Shown one piece after another: positions 1 through 7,163 of a stretch of 19,773 bases of DNA (positions are counted from its first letter, which is position 1; each line of letters begins with the position of its first letter). The translations under genes and the position numbers were made by a program. The DNA is from SHLJ01 sp041618535 (GTDB lineage Bacteria > Bacteroidota > Bacteroidia > Flavobacteriales > Flavobacteriaceae). The notes under the pieces were generated by a model that was not told the origin of the DNA, searched no databases, and saw nothing but the letters and a program-made list of their open reading frames with translations. The stretch lies in the NCBI GenBank assembly GCA_041618535.1, contig JBFKFP010000042.1, positions 1 through 19,773 on the forward strand. Direction: 5' to 3'.

Positions 1-1
1 G

Positions 2-196
2 GAAGCGCTTGAAAAAGAATTGGATCCGGATGTGTTCTTCAGGATTAACAGGAAGTATTATGTCAATATGAATGCCATTAAGGACATGATAAGCTATACC
101 AATTCACGCCTGCAGATTAAACTGAATCACTACAAGGAAAACGATGTCATAGTAGCGCGCGAACGTGTCAAGGACTTCAAAAATTGGTTAGAATAG
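2..196 (+). CDS. LytTR-domain regulator, C-terminal fragment
   Basis: The window opens inside a reading frame that begins at base 2 and stops with TAG at 194-196, giving 64 visible residues. The text (FFRINRKYYVNMNAI near the start, then an alternating strand pattern and ERVKDFKNWLE at the end) matches the C-terminal half of a LytTR DNA-binding domain, the output domain of LytR/AlgR-type response regulators. The receiver domain and true start would lie upstream of the window. The gene is convergent with the J-domain gene, and the two ends overlap by 9 bp. Family assignment rests on recalled motif similarity. A full two-component regulator is likely, but a stand-alone LytTR protein cannot be excluded. 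Confidence 0.75.
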   Translation, partial: EALEKELDPDVFFRINRKYYVNMNAIKDMISYTNSRLQIKLNHYKENDVIVARERVKDFKNWLE

Positions 197-625
197 GTCG
201 AACAGACCATCCATGGCGTCTGCTGCAGAGTCTATAATATCACCGGCAGAATCCAGGAGTCCGTCAACCACTCCGGTTTCAGCAATAAAACCAAGCATCA
301 GCAGGTCCTCAAGACTCATACGGCCATACTTTTCAGAGTGCTCTTTTGATTTTGAGCCCCACTCCTCAAGCACCATTTCCTGTTCAGGGTAAAGTGGTTC
401 GGCATTCAATTCCTGATTAAGCATGGTATCGTAGGCAGACCTTTTTTCCTCGTCTGAAAGTATGTCGAAGGCCTCTACAACCTCTCCAAAGCGGGATTCA
501 GCCCCTTCCGAATTGTTCACATCCGGATGATACTGCGCTACTTTCTGCCTGAAGGCCTTTTTGATGTCATCCAGGGTAGCAGAATTATCCAGACCCAGTG
601 TTTGGTAATGATTTTTGATTGGCAT
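188..625 (-). CDS. J-domain (DnaJ-like) protein
   Basis: This is a 145-residue protein starting at ATG 625. Residues 6-66 form a J domain: YQTLGL at the start of helix I, a basic helix II, the catalytic HPD tripeptide at residues 33-35, and FDILSDEEKRSAYD closing the domain. J proteins stimulate Hsp70 (DnaK) ATPase through HPD. There is no Gly/Phe region, zinc finger or substrate-binding domain, so this is a class III J protein rather than DnaJ itself. The C-terminal 60 residues are acidic and end in an amphipathic stretch rich in Asp and Leu; their role is unknown. It lies 45 bp downstream of the LETM1-related gene on the same strand and is probably co-transcribed with it. Confidence 0.85.
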   Translation of the reverse strand: MPIKNHYQTLGLDNSATLDDIKKAFRQKVAQYHPDVNNSEGAESRFGEVVEAFDILSDEEKRSAYDTMLNQELNAEPLYPEQEMVLEEWGSKSKEHSEKYGRMSLEDLLMLGFIAETGVVDGLLDSAGDIIDSAADAMDGLFDLF

Positions 626-670
626 AGGACGAAATTTATTATTAGTTGCTCAATTCGTTCCAATGTTACA

Positions 671-1846
671 TCAGTCTTCCTCAATGCGATTATCATCGAA
701 GGACGAGGGCAGGAGGCTCGGTATAAACTTTATCACAAGAGGTAGAAGTAAGGCACCGCCGGGAAGCATGAAGATGGCCAGGCTGGGGATGGTCTTAAAA
801 ATATCCAGAAGCTGTTCCTGCAGTTGTTTCTGTTCTTCGGGACTGAGGTCCTTTACAGTTGATTTTGATATTAACCGCATTACCTCCTTACTTTCCTTGA
901 TTTCCCTTCTTAAACGTTTTGCATTCCGTGTAAGAAGTTTCGAGACCATTCGGCTTGAGTTATCATAAAATGCTTTAATCACATTCTGAGAATTCAAAAC
1001 TCCTATATTTTCCTCATAATGATTAAAAAAGCCATTCAACTCATTAATGGATTCCGACATGGAATTATTGTCTAGTCCGAGGTCTGTTCCCAGTTGATAG
1101 AGAAAAAGACGCTCTTTTTCATCAATGGTCTTATCGGACCAACTGGTCATGCACGCTATGTCAAAAATGTATTTGCGTTCCAGGACATTATTGACATGAC
1201 GTATGGCCATGTCATAATCAATACGTTTGAAATCCTGGTAGCGCAGCGAAGCCTCTATAAGATCCATCAGGTTGATGTCATAGGTGGTCCGTTCAGATTT
1301 GGACCTGAGCATTTCATAGGTCACTGCTTCAATGGTGGCCTCAAATGTTTTTAAATAATCTTCCGAAATTTCATCGTTTTCTAAGAATTGCAAATAGGCC
1401 AGAACATCAAGGAAAAGCAATGCATTGGTTACAAAATAGTTGAAGTTCTTAGTCAGTAAATTAGGATCGATCTGTACACGGCGGTGAATGATACGTTCCA
1501 GGGTCACTGCATCCATTTTTTTCCCGAAGAGGTCATCAAAAAGGTTCGTTTTTTCCTGATTGATAGCCTTGTAGAATTCTATCAGGTTCATTATGAAGGG
1601 CTGACCGCAATTACTGTTCTTATAGGCGCAATTCAAGGCAATTATAAGATTGATCTTGCTTAGTTCTTCCTGTGTGAGATCTTTTCCGTCAACATAATTG
1701 GCCGCCACCATCATGCTGCTCCCATAAAGAAATCCGCTTTTGCGGAGCTCGTCGTAAAGTCCGGAAAGTCCAATTCCCGCATAGTCCTTGTCATTGAACA
1801 AAGTGCGTAAAAGTTTATTGATCCATCCGTTTGCAGAAGGGTTCAT
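671..1846 (-). CDS. LETM1-related protein
   Basis: This is a 391-residue protein from ATG 1846. Residues about 358-383 (FMLPGGALLLPLVIKFIPSL and following) match the membrane-proximal signature of the LETM1 family, known from the mitochondrial cation/proton exchanger. Here the segment sits at the extreme C-terminus, so the usual C-terminal ribosome-binding-like domain is missing. The N-terminal 350 residues are mostly predicted helix. A stretch at about 228-260 with DEKERLFLYQLGTDLGL resembles TerB-like helical folds, but weakly. Flavobacterial homologues carry the name LETM1-related biofilm-associated protein; I recall this name and cannot check it here. It appears to be first in a pair with the J-domain gene. 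Its promoter would lie in the 130-bp divergent gap shared with the DUF4331 genes. Function is not established. Confidence 0.75.
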   Translation of the reverse strand: MNPSANGWINKLLRTLFNDKDYAGIGLSGLYDELRKSGFLYGSSMMVAANYVDGKDLTQEELSKINLIIALNCAYKNSNCGQPFIMNLIEFYKAINQEKTNLFDDLFGKKMDAVTLERIIHRRVQIDPNLLTKNFNYFVTNALLFLDVLAYLQFLENDEISEDYLKTFEATIEAVTYEMLRSKSERTTYDINLMDLIEASLRYQDFKRIDYDMAIRHVNNVLERKYIFDIACMTSWSDKTIDEKERLFLYQLGTDLGLDNNSMSESINELNGFFNHYEENIGVLNSQNVIKAFYDNSSRMVSKLLTRNAKRLRREIKESKEVMRLISKSTVKDLSPEEQKQLQEQLLDIFKTIPSLAIFMLPGGALLLPLVIKFIPSLLPSSFDDNRIEED

Positions 1847-1889
1847 AGGGTCTAAAAAGAGAATGTAAAATTAAACAGCTGTAATTGCA

Positions 1890-1910
1890 TTAACAAAACT
1901 TTAACAAAAC
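1890..1910. repeat. Tandem 10-bp direct repeat in divergent promoter gap
   Basis: The sequence TTAACAAAAC occurs twice, at 1890-1899 and 1901-1910, separated by a single T, for an 11-bp period close to one helical turn. It lies in the 130-bp gap between the divergent LETM1-related and DUF4331 genes, so it could be an operator for a regulator bound on one face of the DNA. The A/T-rich composition means chance is possible. Confidence 0.4.
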
Positions 1911-1976
1911 CGACCCCTTCGATTTTCCGTAAGTATGGGTGAATGAAACAATTTATAAACTTTTAAACTTTTTATT

Positions 1977-2633
1977 ATGACTAAAAAACTAAAACGTTCC
2001 ATGATAATGATTGCCTTAATAGCAATAGGTATCCTGGGCATCGCGGCAGATCATATTGATGCTCCTGCTGTTCAAGGCGGATCGAGTGACATAACTGATT
2101 TTTATGCCTTTCAGGGTGAAGACCCTGATAACCTTGTATTTGTAGCAAATTTAAAGGGTCTTCTGAGCCCCGGAGCAACAGCAACTGCAGCATTCGATGA
2201 AAATATCCTTATTGAATTCAATATCGACAATGATAATGACTTTATCGAAGATCTGGTAATTCAGGCCATCCCCAGGGACGGAAAAATGTATGTTTTTGGC
2301 CCGGCAGCTCCTGTTCAGGCTGGTTTAAGCAGCAGTATATTGCAGAATTCACCTTTTCAGGTAGTGGTAGATATCACAGCTTACGGCGATACTGCAATAA
2401 TCGGATCGGATTCAGGGATCACTGCTTTTGCCGGTCCGCGCGATGATCCATTCTTTATGGATTTCGCCAGGTACTCCGAAATAATTTCAGGAAATGCCAC
2501 GAGTTTCAACGACCCGGGATCAGATACTTTTGCTGGAACAAATGTCTTATCAATTGTTGTGGAAGTACCAAAAAGCCTTATAGGAACCGGCGGATCGGTA
2601 AATACCTGGGTAGAGTCTAAACAAATTCAATAA
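1977..2633 (+). CDS. DUF4331-type exported protein, N-terminal half
   Basis: This is a 218-residue protein from ATG 1977. Residues 1-24 are a basic-then-hydrophobic signal peptide with a likely cleavage near ALIAIGILGIAA, so the mature chain would start at or near DHIDAPAV. That motif followed by DITDFYAF is the hallmark opening of DUF4331 proteins. The protein stops after NTWVESKQIQ, which is about where I expect full-length members to continue into a GRPAINTVF segment. That missing segment is encoded by the next gene, 11 bp downstream. No frameshift links them, because the second gene has its own lipoprotein signal. The two are probably co-transcribed. Biochemical function of DUF4331 is unknown to me. 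The nearby ECF sigma/anti-sigma pair is a plausible regulator. Confidence 0.8.
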   Translation: MTKKLKRSMIMIALIAIGILGIAADHIDAPAVQGGSSDITDFYAFQGEDPDNLVFVANLKGLLSPGATATAAFDENILIEFNIDNDNDFIEDLVIQAIPRDGKMYVFGPAAPVQAGLSSSILQNSPFQVVVDITAYGDTAIIGSDSGITAFAGPRDDPFFMDFARYSEIISGNATSFNDPGSDTFAGTNVLSIVVEVPKSLIGTGGSVNTWVESKQIQ

Positions 2634-2644
2634 AAAAAACAGAT

Positions 2645-3199
2645 ATGAAAACATATAAAAATATAGTAAGTCTTTTGATAATTATAACAGTGGTCATGGG
2701 ATGTTCAAATGATGATGATGCGATTGTACAACAGTCTGGCCCCGATTTTAACGGGATATATCAACAGATGGATCAAATGGGAAGACCGGCGGTAAACACC
2801 GTATTTGTGTCCTCCTCATCCAAAGATCAATTTAACGTTACTGTTCCTGCTGAACAGGGAAGCATTTTTCAACCCATGTTCCAGTCAAACCTGGAAGCTC
2901 TTAGCCCGGCTTACGACAATGCCGGTGACACGAATGCATTGGGATTAGATGCGGCTTCATTTTCGGGTGTACTGGCTACAGATGTACTGAATGTTTCATT
3001 GAATGGAACAACAACATTCTTTGACGGAACAAACGTACTTACCGGCAGGGCACTTGCCGACGATGTAATTACAGTTGAACTGCTTCTGATCTTTGGCGGT
3101 GAGGATTTTAGCGAGAATCCCGGTCTGTCTGATGATCATGTTGATTCTAATGATAAATCATTTTCAACTTCATTTCCCTACTTGGCTACCCCTTGGTAG
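2645..3199 (+). CDS. DUF4331-type lipoprotein, C-terminal half
   Basis: This is a 184-residue protein from ATG 2645. Its N-terminus is a lipoprotein signal ending in VVMGCSNDDD, with Cys20 as the predicted lipidation site; the acidic residues after Cys are common in Bacteroidetes lipoproteins. The mature part carries MGRPAVNTVF, SPAYDNAGDTNALGLDA, and a C-terminal block ending DDHVDSNDKSFSTSFPYLAT. I recognise these as the second half of DUF4331 proteins. It lacks the DHIDAP opening, which the preceding gene supplies. The two products are therefore likely to work as partners at the envelope, one soluble and one membrane-tethered. A rho-independent terminator follows directly. Confidence 0.78.
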   Translation: MKTYKNIVSLLIIITVVMGCSNDDDAIVQQSGPDFNGIYQQMDQMGRPAVNTVFVSSSSKDQFNVTVPAEQGSIFQPMFQSNLEALSPAYDNAGDTNALGLDAASFSGVLATDVLNVSLNGTTTFFDGTNVLTGRALADDVITVELLLIFGGEDFSENPGLSDDHVDSNDKSFSTSFPYLATPW

Positions 3200-3208
3200 T
3201 TTGATTCC

Positions 3209-3242
3209 GAGGGCATATTTCCCCCAAAGTATGCCCTTTTTA
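3209..3242 (+). terminator. Rho-independent terminator after the DUF4331 pair
   Basis: A stem pairs GGGCATA (3211-3217) with TATGCCC (3230-3236) around a 12-base loop. It is followed by a T run at 3237-3241 and lies 10 bp past the second DUF4331 stop codon. It separates the DUF4331 pair from the TPR gene, although partial read-through is possible. Confidence 0.75.
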
Positions 3243-3268
3243 TAAATTCTTTAAACTCTAATTTCATT

Positions 3269-4561
3269 ATGAAAAATAACTTCTACATCATAGTCGCTAC
3301 GCTTTCTATTCTCATGTTCGAAAGTTGTAACCTGAATGGTAATTCAATTTTAGATGAAACCGCATATCAGCAATTTCTTTCCCAGGATGCAGACCAATAC
3401 AGGGAACTCGTAACGAATGAAATCGATTTTTGGTCAAATAAACTTGAAATAAAGCCTGATCAATTTCCCTACATGGTTCAGATGTCGATAGCAGAGACCG
3501 ATCTCTTTAGATTGAACGGTAAATCGAAACACTTGATTACGGCTCATGATTTACTCCTTCGCGCAAATGAGCAAACCAATTTTAAAAATGCCGGATATCT
3601 TCGGATGCTGGCATCGAACCTGATGTCTCAACATAAATTTAAAAGGGCCCTGGAATATCTGGAAATGGCAGAATTAAACGGAGAGGATCTCGAGGCTACT
3701 GAAAAAATGCTGTTTGATGTTTTATTTGACCTTGGCGAGAATGATAAGGCCGAAACATATCTCAAGTCCTTTCAGGACGAAAAGGATTTTGATTACCTCA
3801 TAAGAATGGCTAAATGGCAGGATCGCGTCGGAAATCTGGGAAAAGCGATTGACTATCTGGAAAAAGCGAGAGATAAAGCCGAGGAAATGAATAATAAAAA
3901 CCTGAAGGAGTGGACATATTCAAACCTTGCTGACTTTTACGGTCATGATGGTCAGATTGAAAAATCTTATAAATATCATTTGAAAAGCCTTGAATTAAAT
4001 CCCATTAATCATCATTCCAAAAAAGGAATTGCCTGGATTCTTTATTCTCACCTGGATAAACCTGAAGAGGCATTAGAGGTTTTGGAAGATATTTCGAATT
4101 ATAATGCATCACCCGATTATTTGGTTCTGAAGGCAGAAATTGCTGCATACATGGGCAACGAAAAGCTTAAAGAATCATTAATAAACCAATACATGGGCAG
4201 TATTGTCAAAAACAATCAGCAAATGTATAATGCATACAGTATTCCCCTGCTGGCCGAAGAATTATCTGAAACTGAGTTGGCAGTTCAACTCGCAGAGAAT
4301 GAGGTTGATGAAAGGCCCACAACGGCGTCATATGACCTTTTGGCCTGGACTCATTTCCTTAATGGTGACCATATACGCGCTTTGCAAATTATTGATAACA
4401 AAGTTTACAATAAAACATTTGAACCGATGGCCCTTTACCACATGCTGAAGATATACAAAACAACCGGAGACGAGGTGCGTGTAAAGAAATTAAGACAGGA
4501 ACTCGAAGGAACTGAATTTGAATTAGGTCCGGTCATTTCAAAAGAAATTCAAAAGATATAG
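3269..4561 (+). CDS. TPR-repeat lipoprotein
   Basis: This is a 430-residue protein from ATG 3269. The N-terminus is a lipoprotein-type signal (hydrophobic run then LMFESCNLNG, Cys20). The rest is helical-repeat protein. TPR-like pairs are clearest at residues 110-145 (KFKRALEYLEMAELNGED), 185-245 (LGKAIDYLEKARDKAEEM and SYKYHLKSLELNP), and 255-280 (PEEALEVLEDI). Such proteins usually scaffold partners at the membrane; no enzymatic motif is visible. It lies 69 bp after the DUF4331 pair, behind a terminator, and 5 bp before a small exported protein with which it must be co-transcribed. I recall TPR genes beside DUF4331 genes in other Flavobacteriia, which would support a shared role, but the partner is unknown. 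Confidence 0.75.
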   Translation: MKNNFYIIVATLSILMFESCNLNGNSILDETAYQQFLSQDADQYRELVTNEIDFWSNKLEIKPDQFPYMVQMSIAETDLFRLNGKSKHLITAHDLLLRANEQTNFKNAGYLRMLASNLMSQHKFKRALEYLEMAELNGEDLEATEKMLFDVLFDLGENDKAETYLKSFQDEKDFDYLIRMAKWQDRVGNLGKAIDYLEKARDKAEEMNNKNLKEWTYSNLADFYGHDGQIEKSYKYHLKSLELNPINHHSKKGIAWILYSHLDKPEEALEVLEDISNYNASPDYLVLKAEIAAYMGNEKLKESLINQYMGSIVKNNQQMYNAYSIPLLAEELSETELAVQLAENEVDERPTTASYDLLAWTHFLNGDHIRALQIIDNKVYNKTFEPMALYHMLKIYKTTGDEVRVKKLRQELEGTEFELGPVISKEIQKI

Positions 4562-4566
4562 GAATA

Positions 4567-5001
4567 ATGAGCTACAAAACCTTCTTTTTGGCCATATTGG
4601 TATGCCTGTTAGGACGCTCAGAGGTTTCAGGCCAGAATTCCCAACCAGCTATTGAAGTTAATTGGGAGGCGGTTAAGCCAGACAAAGAGCTTGATTTCGA
4701 GACCGTTTTAACCAGTTATGATAAACAGGACTTCTCATTAAGTTTAAGTTTCTGGGCAGATAATCAAGTGGATCTATTAAGAAGCCAAGTTTTTGGTGAA
4801 TCCCTGGGCCTCAATTTAGGATGTGCCTGGAATTTAGGACTTATCGAGCTTAACTTCTTAATTCAAAACGCATTGAATCTTGAGAGTGGTGACTTCGATA
4901 TAGAACCGGAACCTATCGATTACTCCATGGCTCATAGGGCCTATTCCTTTTCCCACCGAAGTATTTCATCAATAAGCGTGGCAGCGGTTTTCACATTTTG
5001 A
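4567..5001 (+). CDS. Small exported protein, beta-barrel-like C-terminus, unknown
   Basis: This is a 144-residue protein from ATG 4567, 5 bp after the TPR gene. Residues 1-22 form a signal peptide ending near SEVSGQ. The mature protein has several alternating hydrophobic/polar stretches (FSLSLSFWAD, SLGLNLGCAWNLGLIELNF, SISSISVAAVFTF) and ends in Phe, as outer-membrane beta-strands do. At about 120 mature residues it could form only a few strands, so it may be a remnant of a larger outer-membrane protein or a small periplasmic beta protein. I recognise no family. Its tight coupling to the TPR lipoprotein suggests that the two act together. Confidence 0.6.
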   Translation: MSYKTFFLAILVCLLGRSEVSGQNSQPAIEVNWEAVKPDKELDFETVLTSYDKQDFSLSLSFWADNQVDLLRSQVFGESLGLNLGCAWNLGLIELNFLIQNALNLESGDFDIEPEPIDYSMAHRAYSFSHRSISSISVAAVFTF

Positions 5002-5075
5002 TCAAGCTAAAGACCGATTTGAATGACCTATTAGTTTTTTAGTTAATTCTATTCTTAGGATTACATTTAAAGGAT

Positions 5076-5104
5076 GCCCCTGTAAATTTTTGCAGGGGCT
5101 TTTA
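5076..5104. terminator. Rho-independent terminator between convergent units
   Basis: GCCCCTG (5076-5082) pairs with CAGGGGC (5093-5099) around a 10-base loop, followed by four T. It sits between the plus-strand TPR/small-protein unit and the minus-strand anti-sigma gene. The T run favours the plus direction; the A-rich flank on the other side is weaker. Confidence 0.75.
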
Positions 5105-5152
5105 ATTTATGTAAAAAAGCAATCAGGAAATGATCGGTAATCCGTACAAAAT

Positions 5153-5953
5153 CTATGGACTGGAGGGTACAGCACCCAAAGTATATAATTGCTCCAGTGT
5201 TGGTGAATCACTTCCGCCCTCGGGTTCTAAGGTAATTCCGAATGCCTCAGATTCATTTTGATTGGCAATGTCAAAAATTTTATTCGAATCAGAGCTGAAG
5301 TTTGAGATCACACCGAGGCTTGTGGGCTGAAGCGGATTAAGCTTCAAAGACCATAGCTGGTAGACCTTTCCTTCCGGAGGTTCCGGTAATCCTTGAGCAT
5401 CCAGTAATACGTAGCCATTTAATTTATCCCAATAGATCGTAGCATAGGCTTCAGGAAAAGCGACTTGTCCCGAAAGTGGCACGGAAAGGATATCCTTATC
5501 CCTTAAAATTTCCAGAAGTCGCTCTGCTTCCTTTAAATCTGATTGCGCAAGCTGAATCTGCTCTTCAAGAGTTTGATTTGTTGAATTTACTGTTTCGATC
5601 TTTCTCAATAGTTGCTCTCTTTCACCCACTACCCAAATTAGGGCCGCAGCCAGAAAAACGGAGGCTGCCCAGCCGATATAAGAAGGCCATTGCGGTTTTC
5701 GTTTCTCAAGTTTAATGGGGGAGTCTCCAAATCTATCTCCGATTTTGCCTTTTATTGAGTCAAAAGATGCCTCGATATCAGGAGCAACAGCTTCAGATAA
5801 GCGCAAATAGGCTGCCTCGATCTTTTGAACTTCATCGTAGATCTGAGGATGGTCTTGCATCGCTTTATAAATCGCTTCATTTTCCTCTTTCGTCAACAAA
5901 CCAGCGACGTATAATTCAAGCAATCCGGATTCTATGTATTCTTCAGCCTTCAT
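5153..5953 (-). CDS. RskA-like anti-sigma factor
   Basis: I chose ATG 5953 (266 residues). An in-frame TTG lies one codon upstream but is less likely. The N-terminal 80 residues (LLELYVAGLLTKEENEAIYK and an AYLRL segment) form a RskA-type anti-sigma domain without a zinc-binding HC2 motif. One transmembrane helix follows at about residues 92-110 (IGWAASVFLAAALIWVVG), then a coiled coil of about 45 residues. The periplasmic C-terminal domain (GQVAFPEAYATIYWD, GKVYQLWSL, FGITLEPEGGS) matches the RskA C-terminal family. It should hold the sigma factor at the inner membrane until released, typically by regulated proteolysis. Its start overlaps the sigma gene stop by 11 bp, implying translational coupling. 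Confidence 0.88.
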   Translation of the reverse strand: MKAEEYIESGLLELYVAGLLTKEENEAIYKAMQDHPQIYDEVQKIEAAYLRLSEAVAPDIEASFDSIKGKIGDRFGDSPIKLEKRKPQWPSYIGWAASVFLAAALIWVVGEREQLLRKIETVNSTNQTLEEQIQLAQSDLKEAERLLEILRDKDILSVPLSGQVAFPEAYATIYWDKLNGYVLLDAQGLPEPPEGKVYQLWSLKLNPLQPTSLGVISNFSSDSNKIFDIANQNESEAFGITLEPEGGSDSPTLEQLYTLGAVPSSP

Positions 5954-6488
5954 CAATATCTAGCAGATCCCTCAGTGAATTCATGCATTTCCTATTTCTT
6001 GTCTTTACTGTACCTATCGGCATCTCAAGGGTTTCCGCAGTTTCTTTCTGGGTATATCCCCTGAAGTATAAAAATTCTATCAGGCGTTTACAACTCTCAG
6101 TCAATCTGCTAACAAAAGTTTTAATTCCAATGCTATCCGTTGTGCGATCCAAGTTATGATGCCCCTCAACTATATCTACGAAAAAATCAACATTAAGGTT
6201 TTGTTTATTTTTACGAAATTCTTTGGAGCGTATTTTATCTATTGCGGCATTCCTGGCAATATTCAGCAACCATGTAAAGATTCGTCCTTTAACCGGCGAA
6301 TAGGTCTCAGACTTCTGCCAGGCCTTAACAAAAACATCCTGGGTTATTTCATGTGCGCTGCCGTCCTCTCTGACTATGTTGAAGACCACACCATAAATAC
6401 TCTTGAAGTAAAGATTGTAGATAGCCTCGAACGCTGCTTCATTCTTTTTTTGAAATTGGGTAATTAGATTGTCTGTAACAGTGCTCAA
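5943..6488 (-). CDS. ECF (SigK-like) RNA polymerase sigma factor
   Basis: This is a 181-residue ECF sigma factor. Region 2 covers about residues 15-85 (FEAIYNLYFKSIYGVVFNIV, HEITQDVFVKAWQ, IFTWLLNIARNAAIDKIRS). Region 4 covers about 125-175 (LIEFLYFRGYTQKETAETLE, PIGTVKTRNRKCMNSLRDLL). The only usable start in frame is a TTG at 6488-6486: a TGA stop lies two codons upstream, and no ATG occurs before region 2. The weak start may keep the level of sigma low relative to its anti-sigma, which is encoded directly downstream with an 11-bp overlap. The DUF4331 genes and sodC are the natural candidate targets by proximity; this is inference. Confidence 0.9.
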   Translation of the reverse strand: MSTVTDNLITQFQKKNEAAFEAIYNLYFKSIYGVVFNIVREDGSAHEITQDVFVKAWQKSETYSPVKGRIFTWLLNIARNAAIDKIRSKEFRKNKQNLNVDFFVDIVEGHHNLDRTTDSIGIKTFVSRLTESCKRLIEFLYFRGYTQKETAETLEMPIGTVKTRNRKCMNSLRDLLDIDEG

Positions 6489-6557
6489 GCCATATCAAAT
6501 AAGTCAACTGCGAATTCTGCGAGTTGAACGGTTAAGAAGAAATTATAAATAATTTTA

Positions 6558-7163
6558 TCATTGAATAATCCCACCACAACTCACTCGTCCACCTGCAGCA
6601 CCTGTTGGCTGGGTCTTGAAATCGTCAGAACCCTGGTGCACGATGATAGCTTTGCCAAGGATATCCTTGGTGGGATCCTCACAACCGATGCACCATTCAG
6701 GGGTGATATGGGTGATGGTCCCATTTCCGTTAGCATCTGCGGTGAAATTACCGATATCTCCTTTGTGAAAGCCCTCGGCTGCACCCCATTTACCGTGAGG
6801 TTGAGCCGTCGGATTCCAGTGACCACCCGTTGAGGTTCCATCCTCTGAAGAACAATCTGCTTTTTCATGGAGATGAATGGCATGCTCTCCCTGGCTTAGG
6901 CCACCAATGACCGCGATCATGGTAACCACACCATTCTTATCTTGCTTGAAAATGACATTTCCACTTGCCTGGCTTCCGCTTTTAGCATCTAGGGCAACTG
7001 TTAATTTTTTCTCCTCTACCTCTCCGGGCCTGGATGTATCCTCCTCTTCTGCAGAAGTCTCAACCTCTACATTATCTTTCGGGGAATCTTCCTTTTTATC
7101 TTTTTTGCAGCCAAGTGCCACTATCAATGTCAATGACAATAATGAGATCCAAATTCTTTTCAT
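6558..7163 (-). CDS. sodC: Cu/Zn superoxide dismutase lipoprotein
   Basis: This is a 201-residue protein from ATG 7163. A lipoprotein signal ends in IVALGC (Cys19), followed by an acidic linker (residues 20-52) that tethers the enzyme to the membrane. The SodC domain has the expected ligands: HLH at 97-99 and His115 (GGHWNP), His123, His133 and Asp136 (FHKGD), and His176 (IIVHQGSDDF). Cys104 and Cys196 (GGRVSCGG) form the structural disulfide. It converts superoxide to peroxide and oxygen outside the cytoplasm. An extra CIGC pair (Cys158, Cys161) lies in the loop before the last copper ligand. The gene is upstream of the sigma gene on the same strand with a 69-bp gap, so read-through into sigma is conceivable. 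Confidence 0.93.
   Translation of the reverse strand: MKRIWISLLSLTLIVALGCKKDKKEDSPKDNVEVETSAEEEDTSRPGEVEEKKLTVALDAKSGSQASGNVIFKQDKNGVVTMIAVIGGLSQGEHAIHLHEKADCSSEDGTSTGGHWNPTAQPHGKWGAAEGFHKGDIGNFTADANGNGTITHITPEWCIGCEDPTKDILGKAIIVHQGSDDFKTQPTGAAGGRVSCGGIIQ

Noticed and set aside
2634..2645. A frameshift or sequencing error joining the two DUF4331 halves
   Set aside because: The second half has its own start and a complete lipoprotein signal, which would not arise from a simple frameshift.
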